A stretch of 64,000 nt of DNA from Yponomeuta sedellus (GCA_934045075.1 OW203744.1:1550001-1614000); one strand, 5' to 3'. Positions 1-9,432 are shown, counted from the stretch's first letter. Notes: generated by a model not told the origin, from the sequence alone. Made by a program: numbers and translations.

Positions 1-205
1 CTGCAAGTGATGCAAATTACTTCAGCCAGATGTCGCTGCCTGTACGTAATACAGCGAGTATTGTAAAGAGGATCGAAATTTCACTGATGCCGGTGAGTCG
101 CTCATTAGCTCAGTTGGAAAGAGCGCTGGCACGGATAGCCAGAGGTCGCGGGTTCGAATCCCGGCATGGGTGGAATTTTTAGCCTCTAATTAGGTTTTTA
201 AAACT
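1..205 (+). mobile_element. SINE family T, copy 1 (5' end outside window)
   Basis: tRNA-like core at about 99-173 with A box (TAGCTCAGTTGG) and B box (GGTTCGAATCC). Ends with the family's AGGTTTTTAAAA short 3' form, about 60 bp from the Rhp PDZ-exon donor. Confidence 0.85.
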
Positions 206-262
206 TTTAGTGTTTATTAATACCAACTCACAACTAAGTATGTTTAATTTAATGTTACTCAC

Positions 263-1008
263 ATCAGCCAAGGAGTTCGGCTCAACGCCCGCGATGATGA
301 CAGGCGCATCGCCTCGGACAGAGAACCCGAAGCCCTCCTCGTCAGACTTCTGAACCGTCGAGACGTTATAATCACTGGCCACTCTCCTAATGGCCTCGCC
401 GTTTTTGGAGCCCCTTCTGTCTCTGCCATTTCTCTCTTTCAGCTTCCCGTTGCCGTAAACGTCGGTTCTATCCAGTTTGTTGAAGCCGTTCTCCGTGTTG
501 GACCTTATGAAGCTCTCGTTGCTAACCTTGTGCCTGTAGTCGCTGTATTTCGACTCGAAACTGTCGATGACCTTCGGATGGTAGTCCAGGTTGTTGTTGT
601 TGAAGCTGTTTATGTAGACGCCATTTTGTTTCGTCACTCTGTGGAGTTTCTTCTTCTCGTAGTCGTCTGTGTATTTCTCGTCGTTTCTGATAATACTGTT
701 GTAATAGGTGCTGTTGTCTTCCGAACGGTCTCTTTTCTCGCTCATCCGCAAGTTCTTGATGCCGTTTCTGATGATCTCGCACGGTTTCAGGTGCTCCGAC
801 TCGCCGTTGTATATGTCCAGGCCGTTTTTGTTCCTCTTAGCGGAATCTCTTCTTTTGACGGAGTTCTTTTGGAGTTGGACCAGGCGAGGCGCGCTCCAGT
901 GTCGCTTGGCCGAGAATATCGCGATGGGGCCGAGTGACTTGAAAAGGTCCTCGACTCGGTGCTGCGCGAAATCTGGCGGGGTTAGCGTGAGCTGGAACTT
1001 CGAGGAAG
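263..1008 (-). CDS. Rhp: Rhophilin exon: BRO1-PDZ linker and first part of PDZ
   Basis: 746 bp: two bases finishing Pro, then 248 codons, donor GCTGAT/GTGAGT. It begins with FQLTLTPPDFAQHRVEDLFK and SLGPIAIFSAKRHWSAPRLV, conserved in rhophilins after BRO1. Next is a linker of about 170 residues rich in Asn, Asp, Arg, Lys and Ser, predicted disordered. The exon ends EEGFGFSVRGDAPVIIAGVE plus PNSLAD, the first beta strands of a PDZ domain; GFGF is the carboxylate-binding loop. The rest of the PDZ lies beyond base 1. From memory, vertebrate rhophilins have almost no linker here. Confidence 0.93.
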
Positions 1009-1345
1009 CTGTGGACAGACGAAGACGTTAGTGGTGGCCTGTGATTCTGAAATATAACAGTGTTTAGTATACTAGGAGGCTGTTGCATTATAATTGAAGT
1101 TCAATCGTTTATTGCTTCATGTGTTACATTTTGCTCTTAATATAAATAGTAGTTCTCAACATGAGCCCTGTAAGGGCACTGCAATGTAGTTACATTATTC
1201 ACTAATAATGTCATAGGTTTTTTAACAAAATATTAGAACTAGGTAAGTCAATTATATTCCTCCTTATATTAGGAGCCAAAACCATTAGAGATCTATCTCT
1301 GTTTATTTCATCTGGATGCAGACATTTACGTACGTTACGTTACGT
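1009..1345. other. Rhp intron sequence, no recognised element
   Basis: AT-rich intronic DNA between the PDZ exon and a family B repeat; nothing further seen. Confidence 0.5.
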
Positions 1346-1710
1346 TATCAACCCTTGTTGTCCCCACTGCTGGGGCACGGGTCTCTTCCTACATAGTAGG
1401 AAGGTTAGGCCATACTCCACCACGGGGGCCAAGTCCGGGTTGGTGGAGGATTGTAAGACAGTGGCGGGTCTTACTGTCAGAAGTTATCAAGCCGCCCATA
1501 AGGCCTCTGACATGGCTTAACGACTGCCATTATATGACAGCCGGCACCAACGGCTTAACGTGCCTTGCGAAGCACGGAAGCGCTCGGAAAAATGCCACTA
1601 GCGGTAGTCACGGGACGCTCACCCATCCCGTACCTGACCGCGCCTGTCGTTGCTTAATCAAGTGATTGGTTCCAATCACTCGATTCGCCTAGGCCACGAG
1701 CGCTTCTAGA
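1346..1710 (+). repeat. Family B interspersed repeat, full length
   Basis: About 365 bp starting TTATCAACCCTTG and ending CCACGAGCGCTTC. Highly similar copies occur at 8831, 46446, 51375 (reverse) and 57065. Reads like a retroposon but I cannot assign its master element. Short ORFs inside it recur in every copy and are not genes. Confidence 0.85.
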
Positions 1711-1820
1711 CTGCAGACATTATTCATTATTGCATGCCACCGACACGCTAAGCAGTAGTTGTTCCCTCTTTTTCATATTTATTTGGGGCGCTTGCACAAA
1801 TAGAATAGCGATACACTCAC

Positions 1821-1948
1821 GAATGATGGCCGGGGCCTCAACCAGGTCAGCGAAATCGGGCTCTTCATCCAGCTGACCTCGCTCCTTGTTCGCTCTCTCC
1901 GCATGTTGTTTCACCAGCCTGGCCAGGGCTTCCTTAGCTCGAAGTTCT
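1821..1948 (-). CDS. Rhp: Rhophilin exon: end of BRO1 domain
   Basis: 128 bp: one base completing Arg, 42 codons, one C of a Pro codon. Acceptor TTATTTCAG, donor ATCATTC/GTGAGT. Reads ELRAKEALARLVKQHAERAN, then EEPDFADLVEAPAII, matching the conserved DF-DLVEAP boundary that closes the rhophilin BRO1 domain. Confidence 0.92.
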
Positions 1949-2166
1949 CTGAAATAATAATGGCATACTCTTTGATCACAAATAAAACGTTTCTCCCCTA
2001 ACTAAAGATGGGGATCTTTAGCTCAAGTTAATAATGGACGACCATATAGGAACCCCGGCGATCCTGCTATTTCGTCTCGTCCAATGGGCGCAGACCTTTC
2101 TCAAGGCACTTCTTTTCTCGAACATTCTTATCCAGTCGCTACTGCTAGCAATCTGCCTCCGACTGA

Positions 2167-2566
2167 TTAAGGCTAGGCACATGCTGAGACGCAGGCGACG
2201 CAGCACAGGGCAGCGCAGATTTTGTAAAGCATGAAACGTCGTACGCTGCGGCGCAGGCACGTGCGACGCAGACATGTGTCTTCCCTGTTCTGCGTCTCGT
2301 TGTAGTGCCGGCACAGATTTCTGCGCGTCGCGTGCACGTCGAGGCGTGTTTACTAACAATTTTTTGCAATGACAAAACATTTAATTGAATTAGTTCGCTG
2401 TGAACCTTGTTTGTATGATACAAATCATCCAGACTATTGCCATATATGCGAAGGAACGGAACGTATAGTTGCGTCGCAGCATGTGGAGGGGCCCTATGTC
2501 TGCTTCAACTGCCCTACCCTGTACTGAACTGTGCTGCGTCGCCTGCATTTCAAGATGCTCCTTGCC
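2167..2566. mobile_element. Family G inverted-repeat DNA element, copy 1
   Basis: Termini TTAAGGCTAGGCACATGCTG and, inverted, GGCAAGGAGCATCTTG; both run into ACGCAGGCGACGCAGC-type subterminal repeats. Same family as 7360-7830 in the opposite orientation. Non-autonomous, no transposase seen. Confidence 0.65.
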
Positions 2567-2584
2567 TGACTTGCTGGACGAACG

Positions 2585-2715
2585 TCCAGCAAGTGGTGGG
2601 CGTCCTACGCTGCGTATGCTAGTTGGTGAAATGTCAGTTCTTCGGCAGATGTGGCCAGCCCGCCACTTTAACATGCTAATATCCAGGCTATGTCGATCAC
2701 CTAAGTTGGCCGGCT
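2585..2715 (-). mobile_element. RTE-like LINE fragment
   Basis: Minus-strand translation has LKWRAGHICRRTD and SVGRPP motifs typical of the C-terminal end of the RTE-type reverse transcriptase ORF (compare family C). Broken and short. Confidence 0.55.
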
Positions 2716-2716
2716 A

Positions 2717-3159
2717 ATCAGGATACTATTGCCCACCTGGAGTAGGATGATGTAGGCGAAACTTTCTAAATATTGGTTTATAATCCACAAAACCGAGTTT
2801 AAATGTTAAAAATGATGGATCGATGCACATTCAATTGCGGTCAAAAAATGAATACAAAAAAAGGTATATCGCGAAAAGTTGCGGCGACCCGCCACTACGT
2901 CACACGTTGCAAGGCGTATGTGTGGGTGCGTATTTACGAAAGCACACAGATGCTAGGCGTAGAATTGTACTTTTCAGGTTTATTCTGTACTTATTTAGCT
3001 TTGAAGCAAATAATTTAATGAAGTAAGTAATAATTTTATTAATTAATCGATGTCTCCATAGCGTTGTTGTCTAATTTCTGATGTGAGTCATCAGAGACTT
3101 CGAACATAGTTCGTTCCATAGCACGCTGAACAACTTTGAAGCGGTAGAACAACCTTCCT
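2717..3159. other. Rhp intron, nothing recognised
   Basis: No repeat family found elsewhere in the window and no convincing coding frame. Confidence 0.4.
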
Positions 3160-3305
3160 CAGCATCATAGGGGATGTATTAGCAAACGACTTATGAACGT
3201 TGATGAAGCGAAGGCGATCTGTCAGGATCGTAGCAGGTGGCAGTCCCTGGTCTCTGCCTACCCCTCTGGGTTACAGGCGTGAGGTTATGTATGCATGTAC
3301 GTACC
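3160..3305 (+). mobile_element. Family H LINE 3' end
   Basis: Contains GATGAAGCGAAGG, GATCTGTCAGGATCG and the ending ACAGGCGTGAGGTTATGTATG. The plus-strand frame resembles a non-LTR ORF2 C-terminus (see 21047-21320). Variable (TTATG/TATG)n tail. Confidence 0.7.
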
Positions 3306-3362
3306 TATGTATTAGCGTTCCTGCTGCTTATGAAGAGTAGAAAGCTATAGGAGTGTACCGAC

Positions 3363-3486
3363 CTGCACATCCTCTGTAATCGTAGCGCCTCTTCGTAAAG
3401 CATGAGCGCCTCTATCAGATGCGCCCGTCCCAATGCAGCTCGGTCCAGTTCATCCGACTTAGTCACCGAGGATGTTATCGTAGAAC
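3363..3486 (-). CDS. Rhp: Rhophilin exon: BRO1 domain, segment 8
   Basis: 124 bp: two bases finishing Gly, 40 codons, two bases of an Arg codon. Acceptor GTGTTTCCAG, donor TGCAG/GTCGGT. Reads STITSSVTKSDELDRAALGR, then AHLIEALMLYEEALRLQRMC, corresponding to the helix with E-A-R-C near the end of BRO1. The donor has a weak +3 to +5 match. A family B fragment lies about 35 bp upstream of the acceptor. Confidence 0.92.
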
Positions 3487-3521
3487 CTGGAAACACAAAA
3501 AAACATCATCATCATCCTCTA

Positions 3522-3618
3522 CCCATTATGTCCCCACCGAGGGGCACGGGTCTCTTCCCTGAGGAAGGTATAGGCCATACTCCACCACGGGGGCCAAGTC
3601 CGGATTGGTGGAGGAAAA
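3522..3618 (+). repeat. Family B fragment (5' part)
   Basis: First about 95 bp of family B, preceded by a short (CAT)n run, ending at GGTTGGTGGAGGA. It lies 35 bp from the acceptor of the 3363-3486 exon. Confidence 0.75.
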
Positions 3619-4154
3619 AAACGTATAAAGTAATAATTTGAAAAAATTAATAATATGCCGCCAAAAATCGTATATTTTCATTTAAAACAAAATTCATAAT
3701 ATGCTCAATGTCTCTCACTCTCACAGTTAATACGAATATAACGTCGGCTCTCAGGCTTAACTCCATCAAGCCGTTTCAGCTACAGAGCGTATCAAGGAAA
3801 TATACAAACATACGTTCGAAAAAAAAACAGAAATATTCAAATACCCCTCTTTGATCAAGATATAAGATCATGTAAGAGAGCCATGCTTCATTATCGTGGG
3901 TTCAACTTTTCGGTGTCGTTTATCCTAGTGAATTTAATCTATCTGTCTACCTATCCAATCAATCCATAAACATAGCCCACTGTAGCCATCGAAATAGGCC
4001 TCTTCTCTCTCACGCCAACCCCGGATGGGTTGGCGTGAAAGAGAAGTCGTTTGCTAGTCTCGTATAATGTTTCCCAGCCGCTTTCACAATGTCATCAGGC
4101 TGGTGGTCTGACCACCGACCGTCGACCCGTTCCTGGCCACCTCTCCAGAGAATG
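3619..4154. other. Rhp intron with one short hairpin
   Basis: Mostly featureless AT-rich DNA. At 4002-4021 / 4027-4046 there is a 20-bp inverted repeat (one mismatch, 5-nt loop) around CACGCCAACCC/GGGTTGGCGTG. Confidence 0.5.
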
Positions 4155-4440
4155 GAGTTCTTACCACGTTCTTACCGTTATCTATACTTCAGAATTGAGT
4201 TCTTACCGTTATCCACACTTCAGAATTGAGTGCTTACCGTTATCCACACTTCGGAACCGAGTGCTTACCGTTATCCACACTTCGGAATCGAGTGCTTACC
4301 GTTATATAGACTTCAGAATTGAGTTCTTGCCGTTATCCACACTTCGGAATCGAGTACTTAATTTTATCCACACTTCGAAATCGAGTGCTTACCGTTATCC
4401 ACACTTAGGAATCAAGTGCTTACCGTTATCCACGCTTCGA
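4155..4440 (-). repeat. 31-bp tandem array derived from the exon-intron junction
   Basis: Nine CTTACC-anchored units at exactly 31-bp spacing (4171, 4202, 4233, 4264, 4295, 4326, 4357, 4388, 4419). On the minus strand each reads about GTGGATAACG/GTAAGCACTC. The uppermost unit contains the real end and donor of the Rhp exon 4424-4543. The donor GT is kept in all units except 4326 (GC) and 4357 (lost). Confidence 0.93.
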
Positions 4441-4543
4441 TCTCGGCTGTCGGCGCCGTTGTAGAGCGTCTTGATCCGGTCAACAGCTCGGTTGCTGGAA
4501 GACGCGTTGAGTAGGCCCGTTGCGCTGTAGTGGTGCGCCAGCG
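4424..4543 (-). CDS. Rhp: Rhophilin exon: BRO1 domain, segment 7
   Basis: 120 bp: two bases completing Ala, 39 codons, then one G. Acceptor TATTGCAG, donor GATAACG/GTAAGC. Reads ALAHHYSATGLLNASSSNRA, then VDRIKTLYNG and a short charged end. Its last ~17 bases and the donor belong to a 31-bp unit that is tandemly repeated into the intron (4155-4440). Reading past the true donor meets an in-frame TAA inside the first intronic unit. Confidence 0.92.
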
Positions 4544-4737
4544 CTGCAATATTGACTCGATTATAAAGTAAAATAATAAAAAAGTAATGGACGGTTGTTG
4601 CTAGTAAAAATCCAAAATATTTTTTTATAAACAACATCGTAGAAGGGAAGAGAGGTAGTGGTAGGAAGCTACCTACATTGACAAAATTAAAGAAAAGGCA
4701 CTGATCACATTTAAGGTCTGACACTTGGTCATGTGGT

Positions 4738-4795
4738 GGCCGAGATCCACGCTACAGCCCGAAGGTTTACATTTTACATTGCAATTCAGCAGAGA
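4738..4795 (-). repeat. Family M short repeat
   Basis: GCCCGAAGG..TTACATTTTACATTG..ATTCAGC, shared with 39640-39705 and 41758-41825. Confidence 0.5.
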
Positions 4796-4799
4796 GAAA

Positions 4800-5278
4800 A
4801 TTTCTTTATATATTATTTTGATTTCATTTCATTTACGCCGAACAAGTTTAAGAGAGTTCTAAATTGAGATTTTATGTGGACTTATTTTAAAATTTACTTT
4901 ATGTGTAATGTTCAGAAGGTCAAAAGTATTTATTTTAAGTTTATCTGACTTTGTAGCATTAAGTGGGTATTTTCTCTTAATTAATACATGTTGAGTGGTG
5001 ATAAAAAGTAGGTACCTAGTGCAAGTTTTAATTAACTCGGCACGTAGTAAACTTTTCCTCGAAGTTGATGAAAGGTCATTCAGTGCCAGGGCCATGATTT
5101 TGTAACTTTTCACGTCCTACAGCTTTGCGCGAAACCGAAATATTAACTTAGCTTAGCCGTATAGATATGATGCGTAATTCAGTGGATATCTGAAACCAGA
5201 TATTGATATTGATCCGAGTCACATAATTGTACGACAAAGTACAGCAGATATTTGGTTTTTGCACATAGATGTATAATA
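4800..5278. other. Rhp intron, nothing recognised
   Basis: AT-rich unique-looking DNA without coding signal. Confidence 0.4.
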
Positions 5279-5293
5279 TGTTACAGGCCATAT

Positions 5294-5578
5294 TCTTAAA
5301 CGGTCAAAACTAGTTTTGACTGCTAAAATCAGTCAAAAGTACCTACTTTTGTCCAAAGCTTATATTTGAAATACCAAATGGTAAAAACACCTAAAACGAT
5401 GCATCGCTCAATCTGCGACAACAAAAATATAGGTGCGACGAAGCGCGTAGCGTAGCGGAGCGCGAAGGAGCGTGTTAGGTTAAACATGTAAGACCGAAAA
5501 CCAACTCGACATTGTTGGATACATATTAAAATTTTATTTTATTTTTCTGCAGTCAAAACTAGTTTTGACCGTTTAAGA
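5294..5578. mobile_element. Inverted-repeat DNA element (30-bp perfect TIRs)
   Basis: Perfect 30-bp terminal inverted repeats at 5294-5323 and 5549-5578, starting TCTTAAACGGTCAAAACTAG. The interior carries a GCG-rich block (5435-5475) with GACGAAGCGCGTAGCG, also found at 48915. No transposase. Confidence 0.8.
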
Positions 5579-5619
5579 GTTTTGACTGTAACATATACAT
5601 GACAAGTTACAAATTCAAC

Positions 5620-5800
5620 AGTTTTTCTTAATGATTCGCGATACTCATACATAGTTATACAATAAAAGGGTCTAAGCGCGATTAGTCTCGGGTACACCAC
5701 GGCAACAACTGTAACGCTGCCGAAACGTCGGGAAATAAGCTAATTACGTTTTACTTACTAAATAATCGCGATTAGACCCGTTAAATATATAATTACATAA
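5620..5800. mobile_element. Family D inverted-repeat element
   Basis: Inverted ends GGGTCTAAGCGCGATTA / AATCGCGATTAGACCCG with internal GCCGAAACGTCGGGAAATAA. Other copies at 12121, 46175, 46900. Confidence 0.75.
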
Positions 5801-5965
5801 TCAAGGCGCAGAACGTAAACTTATTTCCCTTTTGAGGAGGAAGGGAGAAGATTAAAGTTTTATTCCACTATAGGGATGCGGCATCTCGCTTTACGCGGTG
5901 AAAAGAAGCAAGATGGCGCGAGCCGTTAATGGGATAATTTTTTTATCGTGAGTTTGTGGTTCCCT

Positions 5966-6195
5966 CCGTCGTCAGGCTATTTACTAGTCCACTTCTGGAC
6001 ATAGCCCTCCCCTAAAGAGCGCCACGTTGTGCTTTCATAGGGGGGTAATGACCATAATCCCCACGCTGGGCATGCGGGTTGGGGATCGCAGTTCGGTGGA
6101 ATTGTACTGCAGGGGGCGCTGCTGACCCTCGGTTTGTGTCCCTTAGTCGCCTTTTACGACACCCGCGGGAAGAAATGGGTGCTTCCCTAGCCGGG
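5966..6195 (-). mobile_element. Family C LINE 3' end (RTE-like)
   Basis: Minus-strand 3' end with GGGAGGGCTATGTCCAGAAG and a short GAC-rich tail. Ends about 10 bp from the donor of the 6206-6284 Rhp exon. Confidence 0.75.
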
Positions 6196-6205
6196 CTGCA
6201 TTTAC

Positions 6206-6284
6206 CTTTATAAAACTCAGTCTTGACGTGAACCAGTGAGACCCACGAGTATGGCACGTAGTTGAAGACACCCTCCGATTGCAT
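6206..6284 (-). CDS. Rhp: Rhophilin exon: BRO1 domain, segment 6
   Basis: 79 bp, 26 codons plus the first G of an Ala codon. Acceptor TTACCGCAG, donor TATAAAG/GTAAAT. Reads MQSEGVFNYVPYSWVSLVHV then KTEFYK, the conserved VPYSW-SL-VK segment of BRO1. A LINE 3' fragment (family C) ends about 10 bp below the donor and a tRNA-like SINE starts about 50 bp above the acceptor. Confidence 0.95.
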
Positions 6285-6335
6285 CTGCGGTAAGAGAAAA
6301 CCATTCATATTTAAGCAATGGACATTATTATATAA

Positions 6336-6655
6336 TTTTAAATGCACTAACCCGTGCTAAGGACAATTTTAAAAACCTATTTAAAGGCTAAAATTCCACC
6401 CATGCCGCGACTCGTACCCGCGACCTCTGTCTAACCGTGCCAGCGCTCTCCCAACTGAGCTTATGGGCGACCACCGGCATAAGTGAAATTTCGAACCTCT
6501 TTACAATACTCTCTGTATTACGTACAGGCAGAGACATCTGGCTGAAGTAATTTGCATCACTTGCAACCCCGAGTACCTACTTTGCAGTTTTGTTTTTTTA
6601 CATCGGAATTATATCGCTGTACCCACATGATTATATTCTTTTTAATGCACTAACA
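6336..6655 (-). mobile_element. SINE family T, copy 2, near full length
   Basis: Tail (TGCACTAACCCGTGCTAAGG on the plus strand), tRNA-like core, and 5' body up to CTGTACCCACATGATTATA. Only a few substitutions from the family consensus. Confidence 0.85.
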
Positions 6656-7179
6656 ATTAATGGACATTAATTCGCATTTTTTTCGTCTATTTCCCCTTAA
6701 TCGCTATTTTTGCGCAAAACAATAATAGCCGATAGCCGGTTGGGACGGTTTAACGGTCATCGGTTTAACGGTTACATTACGTCATCGGGGGGAGGGGCGG
6801 CCTAGCCTATATATACGGACCGTTGGGAGCCTGAGGATGCCTCGTGTTAGAGGCGAAACGCGTCGCGTGTTTTCTCACACAAGTATTGGTGTCGGTGGTG
6901 GTGTGTTCGTGTCTTGCTTAAAAAAGTGAGAGCGAGGGCGGTGCATTAACTAACCGCATGGTGCTTGTGGGATTTTTGGCGGAATTTAGCAAAGAATTTT
7001 TCATATTTTAATGCTATAATAAATTTCCGCAAAGTAACGCCTGATTCTATACAATATCGGATTTTACTCGTTTATTTATGTTTGTTTATTGTAAAAATGT
7101 AAAATAAACTAGTAAAATCCGTGTAAAAATAGTTTTGTATATGAAAATATAATGCCAAAGAAACGTAGACTCTATTCAC
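6656..7179. other. Rhp intron with promoter-like and hammerhead-like motifs
   Basis: CRE-like TTACGTCATC at about 6778, GC-rich box GGGGAGGGGCGG, TATATATAC at about 6809, then CCTGAGGATGCCTC..GAGGCGAAACG at 6830-6862. Probably part of a decayed mobile element; neither promoter nor ribozyme function is shown. Confidence 0.35.
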
Positions 7180-7338
7180 CTTAGTATAGAGCTGCTCATA
7201 GGTGTGCGCGAGCTGCGCGCTCTCTTGCGCCAGGTCCAGGCACATGTCCAGATCGTCCCGCAGCTCCAGCTCCTTCGAGGAGCACTCCTCTTTGGCCTGC
7301 AGCTGCAACTTCTCGAAGAGGCACTCGCGGGCTTGCGC
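7180..7338 (-). CDS. Rhp: Rhophilin exon: BRO1 domain, segment 5
   Basis: 159 bp, 53 codons, phase 0 at both ends. Acceptor CCTTCCAG, donor ACTAAG/GTGAAT. Reads AQARECLFEKLQLQAKEECS and ends LAHTYEQLYTK. AQA-ECLFEK is the BRO1 core helix. An inverted-repeat element (family G) starts 21 bp upstream of the acceptor. Confidence 0.95.
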
Positions 7339-7359
7339 CTGGAAGGCATTTGTCGACGG

Positions 7360-7830
7360 TAAGGCTAGGCGCAAGGCGCACGCAGGCGACGCAGCACAGG
7401 GCAGCACAGGGCAGCACAGTTCAGTACAGGGCAAGGCAGTCGAGGCAAACATAGGCCCTCACCTCATGCTGCGACGCAACTATTCGCTCCATTCCTTGGC
7501 AATTCTCACCCTTAAATTACTCTTTCAATGTCTTTTTTTGAATAGTCTGCATGATTTGTATCATTTAAAAAAGGTGCACAGCGAACAAATTCAATTAAAT
7601 GTTCTGTCATTGCAACAAAAAATTGTTACTAAACACGCCTCGACGTGCACGCGTCGCGCGGAATCTGTACCGGCATTACGAGACGCAAAGCAGGGCAGAC
7701 ACATGTCTGCGTCACGCGTGCCTGCACCGCAGCGTACGTAGCTCAATGACGTTCCATGCTTTAGAAAATCTGCGCTGCCCTGCGCATCGCTATACTGCGT
7801 CGCCTGCGTCTCAGCATGCGCCCAGCCTTA
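7360..7830. mobile_element. Family G inverted-repeat DNA element, copy 2
   Basis: Starts TAAGGCTAGGCGCAAGG and ends GCATGCGCCCAGCCTTA; TIRs continue as ACGCAGGCGACGCAG. Flanks GTCGACGG / GTCCCCCG could be a diverged 8-bp target duplication. Sits 21 bp from the acceptor of the 7180-7338 exon. Confidence 0.7.
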
Positions 7831-8105
7831 GTCCCCCGCATGTTGTGCATTACCTATTCGATGTGACCGAATGTATTGAGTATGTAAGTACTGGGGGTGT
7901 GGCAAATGCAAAACGGCTCTGACTCAGCATAGGCTGGAGAGTGATACCCTAGCGCTGGTCGTCCGTATAACGATCTATGAGCGTCGCGAGTCATTCAGAA
8001 ATACTCCGGGAATGCCAACGGCTTTCGAATATGCTTTTATGCAGCAACCCGACGTCCTGGTTAGCCACTAGACATTCGAGGGTTACACTACATTTTGGGG
8101 GTGTA
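7831..8105. other. Rhp intron, nothing recognised
   Basis: No shared repeat or coding signal. Confidence 0.4.
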
Positions 8106-8480
8106 GATAAGATAAGAATATTCTTTATTGTCTACCAGATAAAACATGTAAAGATACAAAGTACAATTGGCGGCCTTATAGCTAAAAGCAATTTCTTCCA
8201 GACAACCTTACGACGTAAAGTTGCTGAAGGAATTAAGAGACGGGTAGTCGGTGCAAATATGAATATAATATACACTACTTATATAAATAACAATATACCT
8301 ACATAAACAGTTACATATATAGTTATAATAAACTTACAAGAATACGTTATAATAACAATCTACGCGATGAGGAAATAAATAAATAGAATATTGTGTACCT
8401 ATATGGAGACATACGGAAAAGACAAAATGAAAAGGAGAATGCATGAATACTAAACTTGCAGGGACAGATAAAACTCCTTA
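8106..8480 (-). mobile_element. Family O retroposon, copy 1
   Basis: About 375 bp, nearly identical to 32660-33055. Contains ATTCTTTATTGT, GTACAATTGGCGGCCTTAT and GGGACAGATAAAACTCC. The minus orientation ends ...AATAAAGAATATTC, a polyadenylation-like LINE 3' end. Confidence 0.75.
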
Positions 8481-8663
8481 ACCTTGCTTAACCAACCGTG
8501 AAGATGAGTAACAATATTCAGGTCCTAGAAAAAGATGATAAAAAAATATCGTCTTCGAAAGATACCGGGCGAAGGTTTTGTATGATAGCGAACTGAACGT
8601 CTTCGTGTCGTCCAAGCAATCTTTTCTCTCGGTCCGCACCCAGCGTCAAAAACACCACATTAC

Positions 8664-8813
8664 CGTCATCAGAGCGCCCAGCACAAGCAGCGTGTCTGCG
8701 GCGAGGTCAACAGAAGGCGCGTTGGTGAAGTTCTCGTGAATGTAGCGCAGAGTGCCGGCCGCACGCAGCAGGGCATCCACTGCTCCGTCCAGTCCTTGCG
8801 CTGTGTTGCGCTC
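8664..8813 (-). CDS. Rhp: Rhophilin exon: BRO1 domain, segment 4
   Basis: 150 bp, 50 codons, phase 0 at both ends. Acceptor CTCCTCAG, donor ATGACG/GTAATG. Reads ERNTAQGLDGAVDALLRAAG, then TLRYIHENFTNAPSVDL. A family B repeat begins about 18 bp upstream of the acceptor, so the polypyrimidine and branch region must lie partly in repeat sequence. Confidence 0.93.
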
Positions 8814-8830
8814 CTGAGGAGGAGGTTCGT

Positions 8831-9193
8831 TATCAACCCTTGTATGTCCCCACTACAGGGGCACGGGTCCCTTCCTGCATCGCTGGAAGGTTAGGCCATA
8901 CTCCACCACGGGGGCCAAGTCCGGGTTGGTGGAGGATTGTAAGACAGTGGCGGGCCTTACTGTCAGAAGTTATCAAGCCGCCCATAAGGCCTCTGACATG
9001 GCTTAACGACTGCCATTATATGACAGTCGGCGCCAACGGCTTAACGTGCCTTGCGAAGCACGGAAGCGCTCGGAAAAATGCCACTAGCGATAGTCACGGG
9101 ACGCTCACCCATCCTGTACCTGACCGCGCCTGTTGTTGCTTAAACAAGTGATTGATTTAAATTACTCGGTTCGCCTAGGCCATGAGCGCTTCC
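8831..9193 (+). repeat. Family B repeat, full length
   Basis: Full copy. Its left end is 18 bp from the acceptor of the 8664-8813 exon. Confidence 0.85.
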
Positions 9194-9432
9194 TTACCTT
9201 AGGTACCTTAACCTATATCCCTGCAGAGAGAGAGAGAGAGTCCATGGAAATCGTTTCGGCTTTGGTTTGTCAAGAATTACTTTTGGTTGGGTCTTGTGCG
9301 TGGGAGCGCGCTGTATTGTATTGAACAGACTTTATTATAAGCACCTACCGTGTTATTGCCCAGCAGGGTACAGATTTTCTCTTAGAGAGTGAGAAAGTCC
9401 ACTGCAGCTGCTTTTGGCTTTTGGACTTACCC

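Noticed and set aside
4155..4440. CRISPR array
   Set aside because: The 31-bp units are contiguous with no spacers, and the context is a eukaryotic intron.
4051..4464. 137-codon plus-strand ORF with internal repeats
   Set aside because: It is the antisense of the 31-bp donor array.
5294..5578. TA target duplication for this inverted-repeat element
   Set aside because: The flanks do not show matching direct repeats that I can trust.
6767..6820. Alternative Rhp promoter
   Set aside because: The motifs face the plus strand, opposite to Rhp, and sit in probable mobile-element sequence.
8840..9151. 103-codon ORF, with similar ones at 57076 and 19181
   Set aside because: It recurs in every family B repeat with frame changes in others; it is a repeat-borne frame.
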